Below, piece after piece: positions 1 through 4,901 of a DNA stretch of 5,578 nucleotides. Origin of the DNA: Candidatus Fermentithermobacillaceae bacterium (GTDB lineage Bacteria > Bacillota > Sulfobacillia > Fermentithermobacillales > Fermentithermobacillaceae); contig DUTL01000024.1 of NCBI GenBank assembly GCA_012842105.1, positions 1-5,578 of the forward strand. Direction: 5' to 3'. A model generated the notes under the pieces. The model was not told the DNA's origin and searched no databases. It worked only from the letters and a program-made list of their open reading frames with translations. The position numbers were made by a program, and so were the translations under genes. Within the stretch, counting starts at the first letter, position 1, and each line of letters starts with the position of its first letter.

Positions 1-40
1 ATGAAAAACAGTTTGCAGAATCTTTGAGTCTTACACATAT

Positions 41-72
41 GACCGGCAGTCGTTTGCTTCAGCCTGCCGGTC
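41..72. terminator. GC-rich hairpin, possible terminator
   Basis: GACCGGCAG (41-49) and CTGCCGGTC (64-72) form a perfect 9-bp stem with a 14-nt loop. On the plus strand it is followed by TTCTC, a weak T-tract; on the minus strand by ATATGTGT. It could end a plus-strand gene entering from the left, or the PlsY-like transcript about 110 nt past its stop. Neither tail is canonical. Confidence 0.4.
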
Positions 73-75
73 TTC

Positions 76-97
76 TCAGGTTTCGTATTGAACCTGA
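76..97. repeat. Short inverted repeat next to the hairpin at 41-72
   Basis: TCAGGTT (76-82) and AACCTGA (91-97) give a 7-bp stem with an 8-nt loop, 3 nt from the larger stem. Together they make a tandem hairpin pair downstream of the PlsY-like gene, possibly a bidirectional transcript-end structure. No T-run follows on either strand. Confidence 0.45.
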
Positions 98-179
98 AAA
101 TCACGGTTGAATGCTGAAAATTGGCAAGAAGAAAGGTTCACATATCCAGTATTCCATGCCTTTATCCGCCTGTCTGCTT

Positions 180-800
180 TCAGCGATTTCGCTTGGCCCT
201 GCTCACTAACCAGGGTATCTGCCTTAGCAGCACTACGAGCACGACACATAACCCAGCCAACACGATGCTGCTGTCAACGCTCCGGGCAAGCATCAGAGTC
301 AGCCCTACAGGGAAAGCCACTATGCCAATTGCAGGAGCCCACTTCCTCCAATAAGCGATTAGAATTCCCAGAATGTATGCAGGCCAGATTTCACCCCACG
401 ACAAATTCAAAAGTGCGCCTGTTGCAGTTGCCAACCCCCTGCCGCCCTGAAACCCATAGAACAGGGACCAATTGTGGCCAACTACGGGAGCGCAGGCAGA
501 TGCGGCTAGCCACAACCCTTTTAAGTTGAGACACCGCGCCATGACGACGGGTATTGTCCCCTTGCCTATGTCAAAGGCCGCCGTGAAAACTGCCCATTGT
601 GGCCCAACCATCCTCCACACGCCGGCAGCCCCGGGATTGTCTCCCATTTCCCATGGGGTCTTGCCGGTTTGCCTTTTCACAAACCACACTGCCGGCAAAA
701 CAGACCCAAGAAGGTATCCCCCGGCAACAGTCAAAACACCCAGAATAACCCCTCCGTCTACGAAAGTTGCCCCATTTGCCTGATAGTGCATAATTGCCAT
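180..800 (-). CDS. PlsY-family membrane protein (glycerol-3-phosphate acyltransferase-like, divergent)
   Basis: Small multi-helix membrane protein of 206 residues, the usual length of PlsY, which transfers an acyl group from acyl-phosphate to glycerol-3-phosphate in phospholipid synthesis. The family signatures are visible but altered. Motif 1 is GGYLLGSVLP (27-36). Motif 2 is MGDNPGAAGVWR (52-63) where PlsY has GSGN-x-GATN-xx-R. DIGKG (77-81) matches the usual DxxKG. Motif 3 is GHNWSLFYGFQGGRGLAT (108-125) against GHNWPxFxxFKGGKGVAT, keeping His109 and Asn110. The arginine that PlsY carries just before motif 2 (DIR) is not seen; the segment reads GKTPWE. It may therefore be a paralogue with altered substrate or lost activity. 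About five to six helices are visible and the tail is basic (RAKRNR). ATG at 800 is chosen because the family starts shortly before the first helix. Longer in-frame starts at 863, 896 and 899 add cysteine-rich residues with no hydrophobic helix and have no ribosome-binding site; the site for 800 is itself weak. Confidence 0.85.
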   Translation of the reverse strand: MAIMHYQANGATFVDGGVILGVLTVAGGYLLGSVLPAVWFVKRQTGKTPWEMGDNPGAAGVWRMVGPQWAVFTAAFDIGKGTIPVVMARCLNLKGLWLAASACAPVVGHNWSLFYGFQGGRGLATATGALLNLSWGEIWPAYILGILIAYWRKWAPAIGIVAFPVGLTLMLARSVDSSIVLAGLCVVLVVLLRQIPWLVSRAKRNR

Positions 801-911
801 TGTCAAATCCAGCCTGGTTGACTGGCAACCCAGTACTCGAAGGGTATTGCAGCCTGGCGCCATACAATAGGTGCCGCAAGCACTGAGATACCACATCAAA
901 CTTGTCTATGT

Positions 912-927
912 CAGATATATATGTCTG
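912..927. promoter_or_regulatory. Imperfect 16-bp palindrome at the predicted transcription start
   Basis: CAGATATATATGTCTG pairs at 7 of 8 positions when folded about its centre. It covers the first transcribed bases expected from the promoter at 932-960, a classic place for a repressor site. Its sequence is unrelated to the upstream 20-bp repeats. Alternating AT runs form such symmetry easily, so confidence is low. Confidence 0.35.
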
Positions 928-931
928 CAAC

Positions 932-960
932 CTTATACCCTACAGGAAATACTGTGCCAA
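932..960 (-). promoter_or_regulatory. Sigma-A-type promoter for the PlsY-like gene
   Basis: On the minus strand, TTGGCA (960-955) is separated by exactly 17 bp from TATAAG (937-932); each hexamer matches 5 of 6 consensus positions. Transcription would start near 926, leaving a leader of about 125 nt before the ATG at 800. The -35 lies in the last copy of the 20-bp repeat array, and the palindrome ends on it, so occupancy there should affect initiation. The promoter is assigned from sequence only. Confidence 0.6.
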
Positions 961-1021
961 TACTGCTGATACTATGCATAGTATCAGCAGTATAGTGCAA
1001 ATATCACGGATACTGTGCAAA
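941..1021 (-). repeat. Four tandem 20-21 bp direct repeats (operator-like array)
   Basis: On the minus strand, copies start at 1021, 1001, 980 and 960: TTTGCACAGTAT, TTTGCACTATAC, TATGCATAGTAT and TTGGCACAGTAT. Relative to the first, the others match at 9, 10 and 11 of 12 positions, and each copy ends in TGATA, TGATAC, CAGTA or CTGTA. The spacings of 20, 21 and 20 bp put all copies on one face of the helix. The first copy includes the last codons of the asparaginase (FAQYP-stop); the last supplies the -35 hexamer of the promoter below. This is best read as a multi-site binding array for an unknown regulator. Confidence 0.75.
960..993. repeat. Perfect 34-bp palindrome
   Basis: ATACTGCTGATACTATG at 960-976 is followed directly by its exact reverse complement at 977-993. 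In RNA it could fold as a 15-bp stem with a TGCA loop, beginning 10 nt after the asparaginase stop. Neither strand has a T-run after it, so it is not a standard intrinsic terminator. It abuts the -35 box of the next gene, and within each arm ATACT occurs twice, 9 bp apart. An operator role fits best; transcript 3'-end protection of the asparaginase mRNA is an alternative. Confidence 0.9.
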
Positions 1022-1945
1022 CATTTTGGCTATTTCTTCAGGTTCGTTTGTGACAGACAAAGCCAGCATAAGTTTTATTCGAGCTTTTGCACCGCTAAGG
1101 TCAGTGGTAACGAATCCGGACTCGGTGATAGTGCCAGGATTGGGGGCGCCACCTGAAAGGCACCTAGTAGTAATAACAACCGGAACATTGCTTTTTACAG
1201 CCGATACCAGGCATTCAGTCAGGCCGGGAGGCAAATGGCCGTGCCCCAGGCTCTCTACAACCAGTCCTCTGCTCCTTGCCTCAATTAGCGCCCGGATAGG
1301 CCTGGCCCCAGAATCAAGCCCCGCCTTGATTAAGTCTACCGGCGGGACCAAGGCAGTATATTCCACATGCACCCTGTCCAAAGGCTTGACTGTATACTTT
1401 ACGCCGTGTTTCCCGGCATAGCCAACAGGCCCTACGCCAGGAGACTCAATAGCATCCACAAGCCAGGAATGCACTTTTGTAACCTCTCGTGCAAGGTGAA
1501 TCCTGTCATTCATTACTACCAGGACCCCATATTCAGCTGATACAGGCTCCAAAGCAACCTTACAGGATTCAACCAGGTTGGCAAGTCCGTCTGGGGATGC
1601 TGAGTCAAACTCTCTCATTGAGCCTGTAACCACAATTGGGCCTAAGGGGCCTGCTATCAGGTCCAAGAAGTAAGCAGTCTCCTCAAGAGTGTCTGTTCCA
1701 TGGGTGATAACGACTCCATTTGCACCATCTTTAAACGACTTTTTCACCTGGGATCCGATGCCCCACAAAAGATCAGTGGTTATTTGGTTTGAACCCTTAC
1801 GACAGATCTCGTGAACATTGAACTCCGTATCAGGGAAAAACTTCCTTACATGGCTTACCAGTTGTTCGCCTGGTACCATGGGCCCTTCTGACCTTGAAGC
1901 TATAGTTCCGCCCGTGGTAATAATATCTAATCTACGTTGCGTCAA
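1004..1945 (-). CDS. L-asparaginase (cytoplasmic, bacterial type I/II fold)
   Basis: Hydrolyses L-asparagine to aspartate and ammonia. Numbering from the GTG at 1954 (316-residue form), the first nucleophile motif is TTGGTIAS (13-20, Thr17). The second threonine motif is THGTDTLEETAYF (84-96, Thr87-Asp88), and the catalytic lysine is in MNDRIHLAREVTK (Lys160). These correspond to Thr12, Thr89-Asp90 and Lys162 of E. coli AsnB-type asparaginase II. The C-terminal domain has GHGHLPPGL (237-245) and the usual SGAKARIKLMLALS helix (287-300). No signal peptide is present, so the enzyme is cytosolic, unlike periplasmic type II. Length is near the family norm. Start: the GTG at 1954 lacks an SD, whereas TTG at 1945 sits 8 nt after AGAGG within AGAGGTGA, so TTG is preferred (313 residues); the choice changes only three residues. 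Glutaminase side activity cannot be excluded. Its last codons form the first copy of the repeat array at 941-1021. Confidence 0.95.
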   Translation of the reverse strand: MTQRRLDIITTGGTIASRSEGPMVPGEQLVSHVRKFFPDTEFNVHEICRKGSNQITTDLLWGIGSQVKKSFKDGANGVVITHGTDTLEETAYFLDLIAGPLGPIVVTGSMREFDSASPDGLANLVESCKVALEPVSAEYGVLVVMNDRIHLAREVTKVHSWLVDAIESPGVGPVGYAGKHGVKYTVKPLDRVHVEYTALVPPVDLIKAGLDSGARPIRALIEARSRGLVVESLGHGHLPPGLTECLVSAVKSNVPVVITTRCLSGGAPNPGTITESGFVTTDLSGAKARIKLMLALSVTNEPEEIAKMFAQYP

Positions 1946-1954
1946 TTCACTCAC

Positions 1955-2243
1955 CTCTACATCATCGCTAATCAGGCACTTGTCAAAGCTGCTCCTCGGG
2001 TTGAAGCCATGTGATTCGGCCTACAAAGCGCCTTGAACCAAACTGCCCTGAAACCAAACTACCCTCAAACCGGACTTGCTCTCATACCAGACTCCAAATC
2101 AATCCAAGCCGGCTCCAGATAGATCAAGGTTTTTAATGAGAAACACGACGGCAGAATCTCTGAATGTAAGCGGTACTCGAATCACAAATACATCTGCGGT
2201 TTTCTGACTATCGGTACCTGGACATATTCAACAAAGGTTCGGG
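1955..2243. other. Leader region upstream of the asparaginase gene
   Basis: No supported gene on either strand; if the weak 70-codon frame next to it is not real, the non-coding stretch extends to 2462 (about 500 nt). On the minus strand there is a consensus -35 hexamer TTGACA (1986-1981), but the bases 16-18 nt downstream make a poor -10, and a start there would leave almost no leader. A degenerate 15-16 nt tandem repeat lies at 2077-2024. No clear promoter, riboswitch or terminator is recognised. Confidence 0.5.
2024..2077 (-). repeat. Degenerate tandem repeat upstream of the asparaginase
   Basis: On the minus strand, two adjacent units AGGGTAGTTTGGTTTC (2065-2050) and AGGGCAGTTTGGTTC (2049-2035) match at all but two positions. 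They are flanked by weaker partial copies AAGTCCGGTTTG (2077-2066) and AAGGCGCTTTG (2034-2024). The array ends about 80 nt before the asparaginase start. Function is unknown. Confidence 0.6.
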
Positions 2244-2456
2244 CTATTCCTTCTTGTCCACATTGCTCCCGTCCCATCCGGTATCTCTCGCCCATCCAGG
2301 TTGCTTCTTACCTCGGCTTATGCCTTGCATAACTATCGAAGTCAGTACTTGTCCAATCCCCGTTTTGAAAGCTTCCAGATACTCAGACTTCTCGTCACGC
2401 CAATGCCCTCGAACCGAAGTGGCCTGGTGTCCGGACGCAGATCCGGTGTCTGTCAC
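2244..2456 (-). CDS. Possible small hypothetical protein (70 residues), weak
   Basis: An open frame of 70 codons from a GTG at 2456 to TAG at 2244. It starts two codons after the MOSC stop and in the same frame, so the open stretch is a continuation of the MOSC frame past a single TAG. No ribosome-binding site precedes the GTG (upstream reads GATTATAGATCCCG). The product would be hydrophilic and charged, with a short amphipathic middle (EAFKTGIGQVLTSIVMQG) and a Gly/Trp/Lys-rich end; no family is recognised. It could be a coupled small gene, a C-terminal remnant detached by a nonsense mutation, or chance. The MOSC protein already has full family length, which argues against a lost C-terminus. 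A competing plus-strand frame (2254-2565) looks like an antisense shadow. Confidence 0.25.
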   Translation of the reverse strand: MTDTGSASGHQATSVRGHWRDEKSEYLEAFKTGIGQVLTSIVMQGISRGKKQPGWARDTGWDGSNVDKKE

Positions 2457-2462
2457 CGGGAT

Positions 2463-2909
2463 CTATAATCTGGTGACAGTATCGCCTTTTCTTATCCGGC
2501 CACCTGCAATCACCCTGCAAAACAGGCCTTCTCTTGGCAAGAGGCTTACACCGAGCGTTCGCTGAACTATGCTGGGATGATTGGGGTCTTCATCTTTGCC
2601 AACCTGAGTTACCTCCAAGACCACGCCTTCCCCTAACTTAAGCCTGCTACCGGCGCACATGCCGGAAAAATCCATTCCGTCAATCAAAATGTTCTCTGCA
2701 AAATCACCTGGGCCGGCATTTAGCTGATGCTCCTTATTAGCTTTTTGAACGCTGCCCCAGTTAAGGCATGTGACTTGCCGACCCCAGTCTCCTGCATGGC
2801 CGTCGTTCTCTATTCCGTAATTCGCTATAAGATTAGCTTCTGGAACTTCCTCTTTGAGCTGGCCTCTTTCAGAACTGATCGATATGGCATATACAAAACC
2901 TTTGCCCAC
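2463..2909 (-). CDS. MOSC domain-containing protein
   Basis: Single-domain MOSC protein of 148 residues, the usual length for stand-alone bacterial members. The fold is named for molybdenum cofactor sulfurase C-termini and binds sulfur or molybdopterin-type ligands; small versions are often found with Mo/W-cofactor genes. Visible family features are GIENDGHAG (32-40), RQVTCLNWGSV (44-54), GDFAENILIDGMD (68-80), a G-rich LKLGEGVVLEVTQVGK turn (90-105) and the C-terminal LPREGLFCRVIAGGRIRKGD (124-143). After QVGK many relatives carry a Cys/His segment (GK-x-CH-xx-C). Here it reads GKDEDPNHPSIV, with no cysteine, so sulfur-carrier chemistry at that position is doubtful. Cysteines remain at 48, 85 and 131. 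The start is GTG at 2909 with AGGAGA upstream (9-nt spacer); an ATG at 2917 is out of frame. No cofactor-biosynthesis gene is seen next to it, so its role is unassigned. Confidence 0.9.
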   Translation of the reverse strand: MGKGFVYAISISSERGQLKEEVPEANLIANYGIENDGHAGDWGRQVTCLNWGSVQKANKEHQLNAGPGDFAENILIDGMDFSGMCAGSRLKLGEGVVLEVTQVGKDEDPNHPSIVQRTLGVSLLPREGLFCRVIAGGRIRKGDTVTRL

Positions 2910-3230
2910 TTAAACATCTCTCCTGTCACAATCATGGTTGGTTCACAAACATATCTCCCGCGGCACAAGCGCTGCTGGTTTCCCGGCTATCACATCTCCC
3001 GCCACAAGCTTGGCTCTCCCTTAGCCTACACAAATAATACACCGAAATTGCTGAAACCGTCCCATGCTAACTGGCGAACCGTTGGAACAACTGGCAGACA
3101 CCGGAAGAAACGTGCCTAAGTGCACGAGTCAAGCTGAAGCATGTAAAAATGTAATGTAAAACGATAGATGAAACGACTAAGGCCGTCCCCGATGTTTCAG
3201 TTATTCAATGCCCGCCCTCAAAACTCACCT
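2910..3230. other. 321-nt intergenic leader between the ABC operon and the MOSC gene
   Basis: No convincing long gene lies here on either strand; plus-strand open frames are antisense or continue into the MOSC gene. On the minus strand there is a small GC stem (3111-3126, CGTGC/GCACG) followed by TTTCTT, too short for a confident terminator. A TATTAT (3039-3034) could be a -10 but lacks a recognisable -35. Three related direct repeats lie just before the MOSC gene. A 20-codon open frame, GTG at 3005 to TGA at 2943 (peptide VAGDVIAGKPAALVPREICL), has GGGAGAG 8 nt upstream of its start and could be a leader peptide, but nothing else supports it. Confidence 0.5.
2914..3009 (-). repeat. Three degenerate direct repeats in the MOSC gene leader
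   Basis: On the minus strand, copies begin at 3009 (GCTTGTGGCGGGAGATGTG), 2970 (GCTTGTGCCGCGGGAGATAT) and 2933 (GATTGTGACAGGAGAGATGT), 39 and 37 nt apart. The shared pattern is GmTTGTG, then C or CG, then GGGAGAT and TG. The last copy carries the ribosome-binding site (AGGAGA) of the MOSC gene. This could be a binding-site array for a regulator, or a decayed duplication of a translation-initiation region. Confidence 0.55.
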
Positions 3231-3962
3231 TCACACTTCGATCTTCTTCTTAAAAGCCTGGTACACCACAATGTTGAGAATCACTACGTAAACCAGCCCT
3301 ATAAGGTAGTATTGGGAATATCCAAGTTGAAAGATGTCTTGCCCGATAAGTGCTGCACTGAAAGCCTTGGCGGGCCAGAACCCCGGTTCAAAGGCAAACA
3401 AAAACTCTTTCTTGTCCAAGAAGAATAAAGATACAATGGGAACAATAACCAGCCCGTTGAAAGCCTTGATCCCTGCGAAGCCTTCAACCTTGTTGCTAGC
3501 CACGCAGTTTATCAAAAGGGCAACCAGAGGGGCGCTAAGAGCCGACAGAAACGATATCTCCAACAAAATCCCGGCCGAAATGTCCATCAGGCCGGCAATA
3601 CACACGGCAAGAATTGTGCCGGTAAAACTGAGCAGGAATACCAGTAACATTTTCAACCCGGTGAAAAACTCAAACGTTAGGGGTGCCACCCTTACCGCAT
3701 ACAGCACGTTGTCATCACGGTCATCGAGAATTGAAAATGCCAGTACGGCCCCGGAGATTCTTGATATTACCAAAATAAGGGCGGCTAAGATTACATGATA
3801 GAACGGGGCGAAACTTCGTCCGGCATGCTTTTCGGCAAAAGGAATTACGTACCTGATGATAACTCCGAATACAGGAGGATAGGCAATTATGAACCGGGCA
3901 AAGGGATCCCTGAGCCACTTCCGGGTCTCATAGCTTGCATAAGTCATGTAAAAAGAGGACAT
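3231..3962 (-). CDS. ABC-2 type transporter permease (second permease of the exporter)
   Basis: Second membrane subunit of the exporter, 243 residues from the chosen start. About six hydrophobic segments are visible, near 23-41, 55-77, 102-124, 130-153, 168-182 and 217-236. The cytosolic loop ILDDRDDNVLYAVRVAPLT (about 78-96) and FEPGFWPAKAF (191-201) match fluoroquinolone-type exporter permeases, where an acidic 'DE-D' loop and a P-x-W-x-x-KA segment recur. ATG at 3962 is chosen because AAGGAGGTG lies 6 nt upstream (3969-3977), the best ribosome-binding site in the window. An in-frame ATG at 4034, 12 nt after the first permease's stop, would add 24 residues containing NQER-NQER-NQKH; its ribosome-binding site is poor. 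The protein ends in a basic tail (KKKIEV). It is the last gene of the visible operon; the next gene starts 321 nt downstream. The protein is not a paralogous copy of the first permease by eye. Confidence 0.87.
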   Translation of the reverse strand: MSSFYMTYASYETRKWLRDPFARFIIAYPPVFGVIIRYVIPFAEKHAGRSFAPFYHVILAALILVISRISGAVLAFSILDDRDDNVLYAVRVAPLTFEFFTGLKMLLVFLLSFTGTILAVCIAGLMDISAGILLEISFLSALSAPLVALLINCVASNKVEGFAGIKAFNGLVIVPIVSLFFLDKKEFLFAFEPGFWPAKAFSAALIGQDIFQLGYSQYYLIGLVYVVILNIVVYQAFKKKIEV

Positions 3963-3968
3963 AGGAAA

Positions 3969-3977
3969 CACCTCCTT
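3969..3977 (-). promoter_or_regulatory. Ribosome-binding site that decides the second permease start
   Basis: On the minus strand the sequence reads AAGGAGGTG, then TTTCCT, then ATG at 3962. This is essentially full complementarity to the 16S rRNA 3' end at optimal spacing. It favours the 3962 start over the in-frame ATG at 4034, and it means the second permease can be initiated independently of coupling to the first. Confidence 0.85.
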
Positions 3978-3989
3978 ATACTCAAGGTA

Positions 3990-4025
3990 ATGCTTTTGAT
4001 TGCGTTCCTGGTTGCGCTCTTGGTT
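3990..4025 (-). repeat. Three 12-nt tandem units between (or at the start of) the permease genes
   Basis: On the minus strand, units at 4025-4014 and 4013-4002 read AACCAAGAGCGC and AACCAGGAACGC, followed by a diverged AATCAAAAGCAT (4001-3990). They lie in the 84-nt stretch between the first permease's stop and the SD-supported start of the second. They are in frame with the latter from the alternative ATG at 4034, encoding NQER-NQER-NQKH. The two differences between the first two units are both synonymous. Confidence 0.7.
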
Positions 4026-4046
4026 CGGGGCCATAAAGATGCCATC

Positions 4047-4901
4047 TCAGGCGCCTCCCTTCTCAGCATATTTGGCCAGTAGCTTACGGGAAACGGCGTA
4101 CAAACCAGCAGCCATGGCAATCAGATAAGCAATGGCAATAACCAAATCCTTATTATCTATGGGAACTACAGGAGCTTGAAGCACCACCAGTGCATTCTTG
4201 GTAGGGTTGAGGTACTGTACTGTCTTGACCCAGCTCACATCCAGGATGTTGACCATCTCGAGAATAGTCGGTGTAATGAAGACGATGATGAATTTGAACA
4301 TGTTCAGGAGAAGGCCGGTAAAATCCTCAGAGTAATATGTCAAGACAATTCCGGCCTGTGCAAAAGCGAAGGCCACCAGGATAACAGCACCTGCAATGCC
4401 TGGAATGCTTACTTCGAGGCTCTTGAAACCAATTCCGTAAACAAGCAGGATAGCCAATGTAGTCAGACCCGAAGTGACAATGGCCATTGACTTGCCGAGC
4501 AAGTAGTCATCACCTGTAATGGGAAGAACCATCATAGACCTGAAGGTGTTCTCTTGCGCTTCGAAAATCATGGTTACCCCGGCGAGTAGCAGCGACATAA
4601 GGGTGGCGTCCATGAACAAAGTCATGGGAAACACGAGACTTATGTCTGATATATCGCTGAATTGGAGTATCAATATCCAGATAGCCGCCACGAAAAGGCT
4701 TGCCCCTGAGATTCCATACCTTAGGAGCCGTTTCATCTCACCTGCATACATAACAAATGTTCGACTCAAAGGAGTTCTATCCGGCCCTCCTTTTGGTGCC
4801 CCATTGCCAGGTGCTTGACGGGCCTCGCCTGGCGATACGTCACAATCTTCCTGTGGCAGTCCGGTTAACGGCTTGGGCCGGCCTTCGTATGTGCTACTCA
4901 C
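4047..4901 (-). CDS. ABC-2 type transporter permease (first permease of the exporter)
   Basis: Integral-membrane subunit of the exporter, 284 residues. About six hydrophobic segments are visible: 64-80, 88-113, 139-159, 168-188, 197-218 and 252-270. The loop FEAQENTFRSMMVLPITGDD followed by YLLGK (about 113-137) resembles the ABC-2 permease loop between the second and third helices (E...T...L.VTP....YLLGK), which is thought to contact the ATPase. The start is GTG at 4901 inside the ATPase 3' end, in the overlap GTGAGTAG. It is preceded by GGGGTGAGG, a good ribosome-binding site, which favours it over the internal ATG at 4751, where none is seen. The chosen start gives a charged, Gly/Pro-rich tail of about 50 residues before the first helix, unusual for this family. 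The second permease follows. The layout resembles three-gene fluoroquinolone-type exporters (one ATPase, two unlike permeases), but substrate assignment is inference. Confidence 0.87.
   Translation of the reverse strand: MSSTYEGRPKPLTGLPQEDCDVSPGEARQAPGNGAPKGGPDRTPLSRTFVMYAGEMKRLLRYGISGASLFVAAIWILILQFSDISDISLVFPMTLFMDATLMSLLLAGVTMIFEAQENTFRSMMVLPITGDDYLLGKSMAIVTSGLTTLAILLVYGIGFKSLEVSIPGIAGAVILVAFAFAQAGIVLTYYSEDFTGLLLNMFKFIIVFITPTILEMVNILDVSWVKTVQYLNPTKNALVVLQAPVVPIDNKDLVIAIAYLIAMAAGLYAVSRKLLAKYAEKGGA

Noticed and set aside
107..529. Plus-strand open frame of 140 codons
   Set aside because: It overlaps the PlsY-like gene antisense, has no recognisable family, and its composition (Cys/Arg/Pro/Ser-rich) is typical of a shadow frame.
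801..899. Longer N-terminus of the PlsY-like protein starting at TTG 899 or ATG 896/863
   Set aside because: No ribosome-binding site at these codons, the added residues are not helix-forming, and the family normally starts close to the first membrane segment. The stretch is better read as part of the mRNA leader.
960..993. Palindrome as an intrinsic terminator of the asparaginase gene
   Set aside because: The stem is long, but no T-run follows it on either strand; a role as operator or RNA 3'-end structure fits better.
941..1021. Repeat array as a CRISPR or plasmid-type iteron origin
   Set aside because: Units are contiguous with no unique spacers, and there is no cas or replication gene nearby; the promoter overlap points to gene regulation.
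1981..1986. TTGACA as the asparaginase -35 box
   Set aside because: No acceptable -10 lies 16-18 bp downstream, and the start point would fall at the start codon.
2727..3119. Plus-strand open frame covering the MOSC gene start and the leader
   Set aside because: Half of it is antisense to the MOSC protein, and no ribosome-binding site or family resemblance was seen.
3111..3126. Small stem CGTGC/GCACG followed by TTTCTT on the minus strand as terminator of the ABC operon
   Set aside because: Only five base pairs and a broken T-tract; too weak to call, though it lies in a plausible place.
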